Source of the DNA: Streptomyces sp. 378
Lineage (GTDB): Bacteria > Actinomycetota > Actinomycetes > Streptomycetales > Streptomycetaceae
Reading direction: 5' to 3'
Length of the DNA stretch: 64,000 nt
NCBI RefSeq assembly: GCF_030124145.1
Contig: NZ_JASKMS010000009.1
Location: 62,001-126,000 of the forward strand
In this document: piece after piece, positions 51,948 to 60,920 of the stretch
How the letters are laid out: each line of letters opens with the position of its first letter
Numbering within the stretch: position 1 is the stretch's first letter
Program-made: the position numbers and the translations under genes
The notes under the pieces: generated by a model
The model's database searches: none
What the model saw: the letters and a program-made list of their open reading frames with translations, nothing else
What the model was told of the DNA's origin: nothing

Positions 51948-52913
51948 TCAGTAGCCGTAGATCATCTTGTACGCGACCTCGGGGAGGAACTGTCCTGCCG
52001 AGGTCCCGCTTCCGACGCCGCAGTTTCCGTCGGACTCGCCCGGAACCTTGATCCACAACAGCATCTCGGCGCCGCCGCCCAGCTGAGTGGCGGAGCCGAT
52101 CCGACGGCCTGCCGGGTTGCACCACTGGCCGTTGGAGCCGTTGCCGTTGCGGCTGGTGTCCACGACGAACGGCTTGGTGTAGCCGTAGCGGGAACTCAGT
52201 TCCCGGTTGACGGCGTTGCCGTAGGCGGTGTTCTCGGCGGTGCCGATGTAGTTGGAGACGTTGAGCGAGAAGCCGTGGGCCTGCCGGAGGCCGGCCTCGT
52301 GGAGGCGCCGGGCCATGGTCGCCGCGTCCACCCAGCGCGGGTTGCCGGCGTCCATGTACACCCACGTGTTGGGGGCCTGGCGGCTGAACTGGGCCAGGGC
52401 GCCGGTGAGCATGTTCTCGCGTTCGTCGATCTGCGCCTGGGTCATGCAGCCGTAGTCCCCGAGGGAGTCCGGTTCGAGGATGACGATGGCGGGGCGGTTG
52501 GCGATACCGCCGGCGAACTGGGCGATCCAGTTGGAGTAGGCGGACGGCGAGGCCGCTCCGCCCGCGGAGTGTCCGCCGCAGTAGTCGCGGTTGTAGATGT
52601 TGTAGGCGACGAGGAGGGGCAGCTTGTCGACGCGGTCCGCCGCTCCCGCGTACGCCCCCGTGGCGGTACCGATGGCGCCGCTCCAGGAGCCGAACCAGCG
52701 GGCCGTCGGGGTGTTGGCGATGGAGGCGTTGATCGCGGCGGCCCGGCCGTCGCCGGGGTTGGCGGCCGCCCACCTCTTCGCACTGGAGTCGGGGTCCGCA
52801 TAGAACCCACTGGTCATGGTGGTCGGGTCGGCCGCGTGTGCGGACGGTGCGGCAGCGAGCGCCAGCGGCAGAGCGAGGAGTGTCGCGGCGAAGGCACGGA
52901 GTCTGCGGCGCAT
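51948..52913 (-). CDS. GH6 cellulase (endoglucanase type)
   Basis: A 321-residue secreted GH6 enzyme that hydrolyses beta-1,4-glucan with inversion. Signal peptide (~1-27), then the catalytic domain. The family's three key acidic segments are visible: YNIYNRDYCGGHSAGG (catalytic Asp, with a Cys in the active-site loop), AIVILEPDSLGDYGC and LLWIKVPGESDGNCG. It has no carbohydrate-binding module, and the short loops suit an open-cleft endoglucanase rather than a tunnel-forming cellobiohydrolase. ATG 52913 has gagg seven bases upstream. The promoter carries two LacI-type operators, and the divergent CebR-like gene is the likely repressor. Confidence 0.93.
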   Translation of the reverse strand: MRRRLRAFAATLLALPLALAAAPSAHAADPTTMTSGFYADPDSSAKRWAAANPGDGRAAAINASIANTPTARWFGSWSGAIGTATGAYAGAADRVDKLPLLVAYNIYNRDYCGGHSAGGAASPSAYSNWIAQFAGGIANRPAIVILEPDSLGDYGCMTQAQIDERENMLTGALAQFSRQAPNTWVYMDAGNPRWVDAATMARRLHEAGLRQAHGFSLNVSNYIGTAENTAYGNAVNRELSSRYGYTKPFVVDTSRNGNGSNGQWCNPAGRRIGSATQLGGGAEMLLWIKVPGESDGNCGVGSGTSAGQFLPEVAYKMIYGY

Positions 52914-52997
52914 GACTGAACCTCAACTTCCTGGCAGGGATGTCGCACCTCCGGTCCCGAGCGTGCGACCTGAGCAGAGTGGTGAAGCGCCATGCAG

Positions 52998-53156
52998 TGG
53001 GAGCGCTCCCATTGGAAGCGGTCCCAGCAGCACGGGGAAATCGTCGGGGCGTGCTCGGTATGGTCTGGCGGGGTAGTTGAGCTGTCAAGGGCCATTGCGG
53101 AACCTGATGCGCTTGGCGAGAACAGGTCTGCTGCCCAGAAGTTGGAAGCGCTTCCA
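52998..53156. promoter_or_regulatory. Cellulase promoter and three CebR-type operators
   Basis: tgggagcgctccca (52998-53011) and tggaagcggtccca (53013-53026) lie in the GH6 leader; the first is a perfect 14-bp palindrome identical to the CebR box of streptomycetes. tggaagcgcttcca (53143-53156), also perfect, lies nearer the regulator gene. On the minus strand TTGACA (53088-53083) and ACCATA (53064-53059) with an 18-bp spacer form the likely GH6 promoter. The layout implies repression of both genes. Confidence 0.8.
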
Positions 53157-53247
53157 GTGGGTGGTCACAGGGGCCCTGGTGGGTGGCACTGCCGCGGGCC
53201 GGAGTGAGACGCTTCCCGTCCGATCGTGAGGGAAAGGGTCGTGCTCC

Positions 53248-54261
53248 ATGGCAGAAGGTGCGGCGCGTCGGCAGCCGACGCTCCTGGAAGTGGCCCAACG
53301 TGCCGGTGTCTCCCTGTCGGTGGCCTCCCGTGCCCTCAACAACGCTCCGCATGTCAGCCGGTCCAAACGCGAGGCGGTCGAACGGGCCGTCCGGCAACTG
53401 GATTACGTGCCCAATCCGACCGCACGCGCGCTGGCCACGCGTCAGACGGGAGCGGCCGCCCTGGTCGTCTCGGGAGAGGATCCGTCGATCTTCGCGGATC
53501 CGTTCTTCGCCCAGGTGATCGTGGGGGCTTCGCAGGCTCTGGAAGAGGCCGAGCTGCATCTGATGCTGTGTCTGGCCGCTTCCGACCGGGGCCGCAAGCG
53601 CGTGGGAGAGCTCCTGCGGTCCAAGGGCGCCGACGGCGTCATGCTGATGGCGCTGCGCGAGGGAGATCCGCTGGCCCGTATGGCCGAGGAGGCGGAGATG
53701 CCCGTCGTGTTCGGAGGGCGGCCGGTCGGTTCGGCCCCCCGGTGGTACGTCGACGTCGACAACGTCGGTGGAGCGCGCGAGGCGACCGAGTACCTGGTGT
53801 CGCGTGGCCGGACTCGCGTGGCGGCGATCTGCGGACGTCTGGACACCGAGGCCGGCCGCGCACGGTACCGCGGCTACCGGGACGCCTTGCTGGCGGCCGG
53901 CCTCGATCCGTTGCCGCCGCGGGAGGGGGACTTCACCGAGCCCAGCGGAGCCGCCGCCATGACCGTCCTGCTGGCGAACCACCCCGATGTGGACGGGGTC
54001 TTCGCCGCCAACGACAACATGGCGGCGGGGGCCCTGCGCACGTTGCGTGCGGCCGGCAGGGCGGTGCCCGCCGACGTCGCCGTGGTGGGCTTCGACGACC
54101 TGGCCCTCGCCCAGGTCGCCGATCCGCCCCTCACCACCGTCCACCAGCCCATCACGGCTCTCGGACGAGAGATGGCGCGCATGCTCGTCTCGCTCATCGA
54201 CGGGCAGGACCCCACACCGTTGATCCTTCCCGCGCGTCTGGTGACCCGTTCCAGCGCTTGA
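53248..54261 (+). CDS. cebR: LacI-family transcriptional repressor, CebR-like
   Basis: A 337-residue LacI/GalR regulator. N-terminal DNA-binding domain (~8-65): PTLLEVAQRAGVSLSVASRALNN, with the hinge helix VPNPTARALATR. The periplasmic-binding-like effector domain follows, with DADG-type residues in VDVDNVGGAREATEYL and VDGVFAANDNMAAGALRTL, and ends GFDDLALAQVADPPLTTVHQPI. In streptomycetes CebR blocks cellulase genes until cello-oligosaccharides bind. Its gene is divergent from the GH6 gene, with three operators between, so it probably also represses itself. ATG 53248 lies behind aaaggg. The gene symbol is by context and boxes. Confidence 0.85.
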   Translation: MAEGAARRQPTLLEVAQRAGVSLSVASRALNNAPHVSRSKREAVERAVRQLDYVPNPTARALATRQTGAAALVVSGEDPSIFADPFFAQVIVGASQALEEAELHLMLCLAASDRGRKRVGELLRSKGADGVMLMALREGDPLARMAEEAEMPVVFGGRPVGSAPRWYVDVDNVGGAREATEYLVSRGRTRVAAICGRLDTEAGRARYRGYRDALLAAGLDPLPPREGDFTEPSGAAAMTVLLANHPDVDGVFAANDNMAAGALRTLRAAGRAVPADVAVVGFDDLALAQVADPPLTTVHQPITALGREMARMLVSLIDGQDPTPLILPARLVTRSSA

Positions 54262-55019
54262 CCTGCCCGCACGCACATCCTTGATGCGGTCTCGCAGCCG
54301 CGGGCGGCGATCGTGAACGGCTGGTCATGACCGGTGACGATCATCTCGCCGTGGCCGGTCCCCGAATCCGGACGGCTCCCGAGGGGGACGTGACGTGGTC
54401 GGCCGGGCGAACGTATCCCTCCCGGTGCGCCAGGGTGCCCAGAACCAGGCCACGCCGGTGGCGGTCCAGGAGAGGAAGCGCGCCTCCGCACTGCAGCCGA
54501 GAGGGTCGGGGCGCGGCACTGCATTCCCCATGTCGTCGAAGAAGGCATTCCGCACTCGACGTGGATGCGGCGGGAAATTAGTCCAGTGTTGAACATTTCT
54601 CGGCGTCTTTGCTCTTCACGCCGGCCGAGCAAACGGGCTGTGTCCTCCGGACGGGCACAGCAGATCATGCGGTCAGCAGCGAGAATATTTCCGGCCGTCC
54701 TCGGGGAGCCGATCATTCCGCCCGGTGAGTGAGATTTGCAGTCCCGCGGTCACGCGATCAGCGATCAAGAAATGCTCGCCTTCTCTCACAGAACCGCATG
54801 ACAGAGGCCTTGCACCGGCCCGATCCTCCTGACAGTGTTCGGGGGTCGGTTCTCGGCATTGCGTCACGGGGGAGACTCGATGTTGTCCACCTTTCCGATG
54901 GCCCACGACTCTTTCCCGCCTCGTCCCGTGGTTCGCCGCGCCGCCTGACGTCATCCGCGTACGGATGACTCGTACGACAGCCGGCCGGTCCACCGGGGGT
55001 TTGCTGAGGAGGGAGAGCG
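54262..55019. other. 758-bp gap at the edge of the biosynthetic cluster
   Basis: No coherent frame. The part from ~54560 to 54760 is less GC-rich (ttgaacatttctcgg and similar), which is typical of Streptomyces promoter regions and might hold the control elements of the StrR-like gene at 55020. I did not find the inverted StrR-type box. Confidence 0.5.
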
Positions 55020-56063
55020 ATGGACCACATCTCTGCGTCCGTGGAGAAGCCGATACAACAGCACTTTCGCCGCCCGGATTCGCAGCTCGGCGTGCTCTTG
55101 TCGGAGATCACCCGGGTGCCGATAAGCCGAATCATGGTCGCGGGTTCACTCCGCACGGTCGGGGAGGACCCACGGCACATCAATGTGCTCGCCGAAGTGT
55201 GCTCCGAACTGCCGCCGATCGTGATACATCGAAAGACGATGACGGTCATCGACGGTGTGCACCGGCTCAGGGCGGTGGAAAGCAGCGGCGCCACACACAT
55301 AAGCGCCGTGCTCTTCAACGGTGACGAGCGAGAAGCCTTCGTGCTCGCGGTCAAGCTGAACAGCAACCACGGACTGCCGCTCTCCCTGGCCGACCGCAAG
55401 GCCGCGGCCCTCCACATGCTCGCCGACTTCCCGGAGTGGTCCAACCGGCGGCTGGCGGGAATCGTCGGCCTGTCGGACAAGACCATCGCAGCGCTCAGGC
55501 GAAGGTCGGGTGCGGAAGTTCCGCACCCGACCGCAGTGCGGCTCGGGCGGGACGGGGTCGCCTACCCGCTCGCGGCGGCCGATGGCCGCCGTCGCGCGCT
55601 GGAACACCTCGCCGCGCATCCCGACGCGTCCGCGAAGGAGGTGGCGCGCGCCGCGGGCATCTCGCTCACCACGGCGAAGGACGCGCGAAAGCGGCTGCGG
55701 ACACACCAAGGAGAACCGCCGACGACGGCGCAGCCGAGCGACGTGCCGGTCCCGGGCGGTGGGACCGGTCACCCAGCCGGCGCGAAGCGTTCCAGGCCGC
55801 ACCCGGCGGGCGCGGATCTGTCGCTGGCGGTCCACCGGTTGCGGGCGGACCCGTCGCTTCGGTTCACCGAGGTGGGCCGGAGGCTGCTGCGGACCCTGGA
55901 ACCCTCGGCCACGCAGCCACACGACTGGGCGGCGATGGCGAGCAGCATTCCGATCCACTGCGCTCCTTTGATCGCCGAACTGGCACGGCACCACGCCGAG
56001 AGCTGGCAGCTCCTGGCGGAGTCGTTGACGGAACGGATGAATTCTCGCGACACTGACGCCTAG
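55020..56063 (+). CDS. StrR-type pathway-specific regulator (ParB-fold N-terminus)
   Basis: A 347-residue DNA-binding activator related to StrR, NovG and Tei15*. The ParB/Srx-fold domain (~35-160) includes PPIVIHRKTMTVIDGVHRLRAVE and AFVLAVKLNSNHGLPLSLADRKAAA, followed by a helix-turn-helix (~125-160, WSNRRLAGIVGLSDKTIAALR) and a second HTH (~200-230, KEVARAAGISLTTAKDARKRL). The C-terminal ~100 residues are less conserved. Such regulators activate antibiotic-cluster promoters. It lies just ahead of, and in the same direction as, the cluster. ATG 55020 follows ggagggagag. No TTA codon is seen in it. Confidence 0.88.
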   Translation: MDHISASVEKPIQQHFRRPDSQLGVLLSEITRVPISRIMVAGSLRTVGEDPRHINVLAEVCSELPPIVIHRKTMTVIDGVHRLRAVESSGATHISAVLFNGDEREAFVLAVKLNSNHGLPLSLADRKAAALHMLADFPEWSNRRLAGIVGLSDKTIAALRRRSGAEVPHPTAVRLGRDGVAYPLAAADGRRRALEHLAAHPDASAKEVARAAGISLTTAKDARKRLRTHQGEPPTTAQPSDVPVPGGGTGHPAGAKRSRPHPAGADLSLAVHRLRADPSLRFTEVGRRLLRTLEPSATQPHDWAAMASSIPIHCAPLIAELARHHAESWQLLAESLTERMNSRDTDA

Positions 56064-56394
56064 ATGTCCGGTCGGTTCATCAGGCACCGTTTCCCATGCC
56101 TCGGGTCCGGCGCCTTCCGCTGGAATCCGGCGGCATCTTCTCTGCGCTTCATACTGCCGCGCGTCTGAACGCCGGCCCAACAGATCCGGCTGCACTCGGG
56201 GCTTTTCCTGCGCGTGCGCTGCTCCTTATCCGGCGACTGATCTTTTCGAAGTGCTCTGGTCAAGGATGGAAAAGGCTTTCTGGGCCGCGGCTGCAATCGT
56301 TGAATCCGCGACTTGCGATACGCACGGTTGCGCGGCGCTCGAACGCTTTGTACGCTGACTCACACAATAGGCACAACGGGGGAGCTGGGGGAAC
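56064..56394. other. 331-bp leader region before the TrpB-like gene
   Basis: Lower GC than its neighbours, especially from 56180 to 56394. No coherent ORF. It should contain the main promoter of the cluster; TTGTAC near 56349 and AT-rich sequence to 56375 are weak candidates. A StrR-type inverted repeat was not found by eye. Confidence 0.45.
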
Positions 56395-57768
56395 GTGACT
56401 TCGTATAGTCCAAGCCGTACCGGGCATGAACAGTCGCCCGTGGCTCAGTCCGTTGTCCGTAGCGGTACACCATTAAGCGGTTCATCATTATCGGAGATGT
56501 CAACGCATTGGTATAACTTCCTGGGAGATCTGCCCGGCCCCATGCCGGAGGTCAGGGATTCCGGAAGCCCTACCGCAGCGGAGATATCCGCGAAAGTCCG
56601 GCCGCGAATCCTCATCGAGCAAAACAGCCCGGACGAGCAATGGACTGCGATACCCGGACCCGTCGTGGAACGGCTGCGGCAATGCGGCCGGCCGACACCG
56701 CTGCACCGGGCACACCGCCTGGAAAAGCAGCTCGGTACGGGTGCGAGGATCTACCTCAAGCGTGAAGACGTCCTTCCCAGCGGGAGCTTCAAGCTGAACA
56801 CCGCGATAGCCCAGGCGTACTACGCGGCCGAAGAGGGGCGGACCACCCTCGTCACCGAGACGGGGGCGGGCCAATGGGGAATGAGTGTCGCGCTGGCGGC
56901 CAAGATGTTCGGTCTGCGGGCCGAGATCTTCATGGTGAGGTGCTCGCTCGAGCAGAAGCCCTACCGGCGGCATTACATGGAACTCCTCGGGGCCCAGGTG
57001 CGGCCGTCGCCGTCGCGTCACACAGCGATCGGACGGAAGATTCTCGCGGAGAACCCGGGCCACCCCGGCAGTCTCGGCACTGCCATCAGCGACGCGATCG
57101 AGCATGCTCTGGACGATCCCTCCGCCGCATATCTCGCCGGCAGCGGCATGCCGCACGTCTACCTTCACCAGACACTGCTCGGGCTCGAGGTCGCGCAGCA
57201 GCTCAAGGACATCCATGGCGAGGACCTGGGCATCGACGGGCGCGGTGACCACCTCATAGCGTGCTCGGGTGGCGGAAGCAATCTCTGCGGTCTCATCGGC
57301 CCTCACTTGCGGGCCAAGGCCGACGGAGCGGACCTCCGCTTCCTCGCCGCGGAATCCACGGCCGCGCCTCGGCTCACCCAGGGCCTCTACGCCTACGGCC
57401 GCACCGACCTGGGCGGATTCACGCCTGAGGTGCTCGGCTACACCATGGGGGAGAGCTTCATCCCACCGCCCAACCACGTCGGTGGCCTGCGAAACCACCA
57501 CAGTTCCGCCCTGGTCAGCCTGCTGCGGCGGGAGGGTGTCCTGGACGCCGTCGCCTTCGACCAGCGGACGGCGCTCGAGGCCGGCCGGCTCCTGCTGCAG
57601 ACCGAGGGCCTGCTGCTCGCCCCCGAGGCCGGTCACGCGGTCGCCGCGGCCCTGGACGTCGTGGCCAAGGCCGACGCGGACCACCTCGAACCGGTGATCG
57701 TGGTCCTCGCCAGCGGCGCCGGCTTCCTCGATCTGCAGGGCTACAACGAAGTCCTGCTCGACGCATAG
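56395..57768 (+). CDS. TrpB2-like PLP-dependent enzyme
   Basis: A 457-residue tryptophan-synthase beta-like enzyme. The PLP Lys is Lys133 in SGSFKLNTAIAQ (TrpB has HK at this place; here Phe precedes Lys), the phosphate-binding Gly/Ser loop is CSGGGSNLCG, and ETGAGQWG supplies the indole/quinonoid-site Glu. The family normally starts near residue 35 (STHWYNFLGDLPGP). No trpA partner is nearby, so a beta-replacement that makes a special amino acid is likely. Codons 27 and 32 are TTA, so translation should need bldA tRNA. GTG 56395 has ggggga purines; if the true start is ATG 56497, the TTAs lie in the leader. Confidence 0.85.
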   Translation: MTSYSPSRTGHEQSPVAQSVVRSGTPLSGSSLSEMSTHWYNFLGDLPGPMPEVRDSGSPTAAEISAKVRPRILIEQNSPDEQWTAIPGPVVERLRQCGRPTPLHRAHRLEKQLGTGARIYLKREDVLPSGSFKLNTAIAQAYYAAEEGRTTLVTETGAGQWGMSVALAAKMFGLRAEIFMVRCSLEQKPYRRHYMELLGAQVRPSPSRHTAIGRKILAENPGHPGSLGTAISDAIEHALDDPSAAYLAGSGMPHVYLHQTLLGLEVAQQLKDIHGEDLGIDGRGDHLIACSGGGSNLCGLIGPHLRAKADGADLRFLAAESTAAPRLTQGLYAYGRTDLGGFTPEVLGYTMGESFIPPPNHVGGLRNHHSSALVSLLRREGVLDAVAFDQRTALEAGRLLLQTEGLLLAPEAGHAVAAALDVVAKADADHLEPVIVVLASGAGFLDLQGYNEVLLDA

Positions 57769-57816
57769 CCGCACCCTCGCTCACGGCATCTCCGCACCCG
57801 GTGATTGGGAAGCCAT

Positions 57817-58851
57817 ATGCGCTTGGCGACATTTCAGCCCCAGCTCGGCGTTCATTGCGAGACGACCACCCTGCGCAACATGCTCCACCAGGCCGGCGTC
57901 GACATATCCGAAGCCATGCTGTTCGGCCTCGGCCAGGGGATCGACTTCCAATACCGGGACGCCCCGGACCCCGGTCGCGGCACCCCGATGCTCACCGGCC
58001 GGATCGAGCCCGCCCTGCTGTCCCGCAACGCCTGCGCGGCCCTCGGTGCGGAACTGCGTGAATCACGCTCACCCGACGCGGAATCCGCCTCCACAGCAGC
58101 GGCGCAACTGCTGGACGCGGGACATGTCGTGGGAGTGTCCGTGGACATCTTCCACCTCGACTACTTCAAGTCCCGGAGCCATTTCGCGGCGCACTACATC
58201 GCGCTGTACGGACTCGACGACACCCTCGCCCATGTGGTCGACACCGAACAGCAAGGCGGAGCGCAAACGATTCCGGTGGAGTCGCTGCGCCGGGCCCGCG
58301 CCTCCGACGAAGGATTCATGCCCTCGCCCCATCTGCACCTGTACATCGAACGGCTGCCGCCGCGGCTGGCCACCGACACCGACGCGGTGCTGCGCGAGCA
58401 GATCTGGAACGCCATCCGGCTCACGGCGGAGCGGATGACCGAGGACCGCGGAGCGCGCTTCGGGATCCGCGCCATGCGGCGAGCCGCTGTCGAGATCTCC
58501 GGATGGAGCGACACCCTCACCTCCGCGGACGAGACGGTGGCGGAAGTCGGTCGCTTCTGGCGCTTCGCGGGAACCGGGGGAGCGAACTTCCGCAAGCTCT
58601 ACCGCGAGTTCCTGCACGAGGCGCGGCAGCGGTGCGGGGACAGCGAACTCGACCCCTACGTCCAGGGCTTCGGCGATGTGCAACGCCAGTGGGACCAGGC
58701 GATCGACATGCTGATGGCCTACCCCGGCGCGGACCGGCGACAGCAGCTGCATGCCGTCGCGGCCCGGCTGGACGCCATAGCCGACGCCGAACAGGCCCTC
58801 TTCGAGGGGCTGCTCATACCGGCCGCCAAACGGGCGGGTGAGCCGGCTTGA
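57817..58851 (+). CDS. BtrH-like acyltransferase (BtrH_N domain, first copy)
   Basis: A 344-residue protein of the BtrH_N family with a DUF4872-type C-terminal part. The conserved N-terminus GVHCETTTLRNML puts a His-Cys-Glu triplet at residues 13-15, and a matching His stretch is SHFAAHYIALYGL; these could form a thiol catalytic site. In butirosin biosynthesis BtrH moves a gamma-glutamyl-AHBA chain from an acyl carrier protein to an amine. By analogy it may form an amide or ester here. ATG 57817. Its stop overlaps the start of the oxidoreductase gene by four bases (TTGA). A second member of the family is at 62263. Confidence 0.8.
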   Translation: MRLATFQPQLGVHCETTTLRNMLHQAGVDISEAMLFGLGQGIDFQYRDAPDPGRGTPMLTGRIEPALLSRNACAALGAELRESRSPDAESASTAAAQLLDAGHVVGVSVDIFHLDYFKSRSHFAAHYIALYGLDDTLAHVVDTEQQGGAQTIPVESLRRARASDEGFMPSPHLHLYIERLPPRLATDTDAVLREQIWNAIRLTAERMTEDRGARFGIRAMRRAAVEISGWSDTLTSADETVAEVGRFWRFAGTGGANFRKLYREFLHEARQRCGDSELDPYVQGFGDVQRQWDQAIDMLMAYPGADRRQQLHAVAARLDAIADAEQALFEGLLIPAAKRAGEPA

Positions 58852-60920
58852 CCGTCACCCGGATGAAATCCGTCTGCCGTATGTGCCACGGCGGATGCGG
58901 CGCCATCGTCGAACTCGTGGACGGCGTCCCCACCGACATCCACGGCGACCCGGACAACCCCACCAGCGAGGGCTACTTCTGCATCAAGGGCAAGGCGTCA
59001 CTCGACCTCCTGCGCAGCCCGGACCGGCTGACCACGCCGCTCGTACGCACCGGCCCACGCGGCTCGGGAACGTTCGAACCGGCCGGCTGGGAAGCCGCGC
59101 TCGACCGGATCGCCGGAGAGCTCGCCGCGACCATCAGCCGGCACGGGCCCGAATCCGTGGTCCTCGCCCAGGGAACCGACCGCAACTACCAGGAATGGGT
59201 GTTCCGGCTCGCCAACGCGATCGGGACGCCGAACGTGGCCGGCCCGGCGCACGTGTGCTTCTACCCCCGGGTCATGGCCTCGATCATGACGTACGGCGCC
59301 TTCACGTTCTGCGACTACGAAGGCGACCCCGAGGTCGTCCTGCTCTGGGGCAGCAACAAGCCGAACACCCACTCGGACGGCGTGATCGGTGTCAAACTGC
59401 TGCGAGCCGTGGAACGGGGCAGCCGCCTCATCACGATCGATCCCCGACGGACACAGACCGCCGCCCGCTCCGGCCTCCACCTGGCCGTCCAGCCCGGAAC
59501 CGACTGCGCGCTGGCACTCGGCATGATCAAGATCGTCATCGACGAGGGCTGGTACGACCAGGAATTCGTCGCCGCGCACACCTCCGGGTTCGACGAACTC
59601 GCCGAGCACGTCACGGCCTTCGACGTCGAACGGGTCGCGCGGATCACCGGGCTGACACCCGAGCTCATCCACGAAGCCACCCGGTCCTACGCCCTCGCCG
59701 CACGGGCGTGCATCGAGGCCGGAACCGGTCTGTCGCAGAACGAGAACTCCTTCGACACCCACCGCGCCATCGCCCTCCTCGCCGCGATCTGCGGAAACAT
59801 CGACGCCCCCGGCGGCGACGTGATCTGGGAACCGATGCCGATCGAGGGCCGGCGTGCCTTCCCGCGTTCGGATCTGCTCCCCGAGGAGCAGGCGAGGAAG
59901 CGGATCGGTGGCGACCAGCACAAAGTCCTCTCGATGTCCGGCTGGGTCGCGCCCGGAGACCTGCACGAGGCCATCGTGACCCGGACGCCGTACCCGATCA
60001 CCTCGATGCTGATCTTCGGCAGCAACATCCTGGCCTCGCACGAGAACACCGAGCTGGTCCGCGAGGCGCTCACCAAGCTGGACCTGGTCGTCGTGTGCGA
60101 CCTGTTCATGACGCCGACCGCACGGTACGCCGACGTGATCCTGCCGACCTCCAGCTGGCTCGAACGGGACCAGATCGTCGAGTTCAACTCCTACATCGCG
60201 GCCCGGCAGAAGATCGCCACGGTCGACGGCTGCCGTTCGGACGAGGAGATCATCCTCGAACTCGCCGAACGGCTCGGCCTGAGCCACCACTTCCACCCCT
60301 CCCTCCACGCCGCTCTTGACGCCAAACTCGCCGGCCTCGACCTCACCTGGGAACAGTTCACGAAGATCGGCCACATCCGGAACGAGAAGCGCTACCGCAA
60401 GTACCGCGACGGCGGATTCCGCACCCGGTCCGGGCGCGTGAACCTGATGAACAACGGGCTGCGGGCCATGGGCTACGAACCGTTCCCCGTCTACCGGCAC
60501 CCCCCACAGCCGGACCCCGCCCTGCCCTACGTGATGACCAGCGCCCATCCACGCCAGTTCTACAACACCGAGTTCCACCAACTGCCGACCACCTCGCGCA
60601 GCCAGACGGCGGCACGGGTGACCGTCCACCCGGACACCGCGCAGCGGGAAGGGCTGACGGACGGCGAAGAAGTGGACCTGTTCACGCGGGCCGGTGCGCG
60701 CGGGGTGCGCATGACCGTCAAGATCTCCGACTCCGTCGCACCGAACGTCGTGATGGCGGACGCCGGCTGGTGGTATCCGGGCGAGCCCTCGATCGACGAA
60801 TCGCTCAGATCCTCGGTCAATCTCCTGACGACCAACGACCGTTCCGACGTGCACATGGGGAGCGCCACGATGAGAGGTGTAGCAGTGGGAATACGGCGAC
60901 TCGGGCCAGGCCGTGGCTAG
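58848..60920 (+). CDS. Molybdopterin-dependent oxidoreductase with [4Fe-4S] site
   Basis: A 690-residue enzyme of the DMSO-reductase superfamily. The [4Fe-4S] motif is Cys10, Cys13, Cys17 and Cys45 (CRMCHGGCG and EGYFCIKG, CX2CX3CX27C). The candidate molybdenum ligand is Cys137 in GPAHVCFYP. The molybdopterin-binding segments run through ~160-560, and the C-terminal domain starts near AHPRQFYNTEFHQ. It is a catalytic subunit alone, without an electron-transfer subunit or a twin-Arg signal, so it is probably a cytoplasmic redox enzyme. Such enzymes are uncommon in secondary-metabolite clusters. TTG 58848 overlaps the previous stop; ATG 58863 is an alternative. Confidence 0.88.
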   Translation: MTVTRMKSVCRMCHGGCGAIVELVDGVPTDIHGDPDNPTSEGYFCIKGKASLDLLRSPDRLTTPLVRTGPRGSGTFEPAGWEAALDRIAGELAATISRHGPESVVLAQGTDRNYQEWVFRLANAIGTPNVAGPAHVCFYPRVMASIMTYGAFTFCDYEGDPEVVLLWGSNKPNTHSDGVIGVKLLRAVERGSRLITIDPRRTQTAARSGLHLAVQPGTDCALALGMIKIVIDEGWYDQEFVAAHTSGFDELAEHVTAFDVERVARITGLTPELIHEATRSYALAARACIEAGTGLSQNENSFDTHRAIALLAAICGNIDAPGGDVIWEPMPIEGRRAFPRSDLLPEEQARKRIGGDQHKVLSMSGWVAPGDLHEAIVTRTPYPITSMLIFGSNILASHENTELVREALTKLDLVVVCDLFMTPTARYADVILPTSSWLERDQIVEFNSYIAARQKIATVDGCRSDEEIILELAERLGLSHHFHPSLHAALDAKLAGLDLTWEQFTKIGHIRNEKRYRKYRDGGFRTRSGRVNLMNNGLRAMGYEPFPVYRHPPQPDPALPYVMTSAHPRQFYNTEFHQLPTTSRSQTAARVTVHPDTAQREGLTDGEEVDLFTRAGARGVRMTVKISDSVAPNVVMADAGWWYPGEPSIDESLRSSVNLLTTNDRSDVHMGSATMRGVAVGIRRLGPGRG

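Noticed and set aside
54325..54555. Short minus-strand ORF in the gap before the StrR-like gene
   Set aside because: No ribosome-binding site, no family features and random-looking composition.
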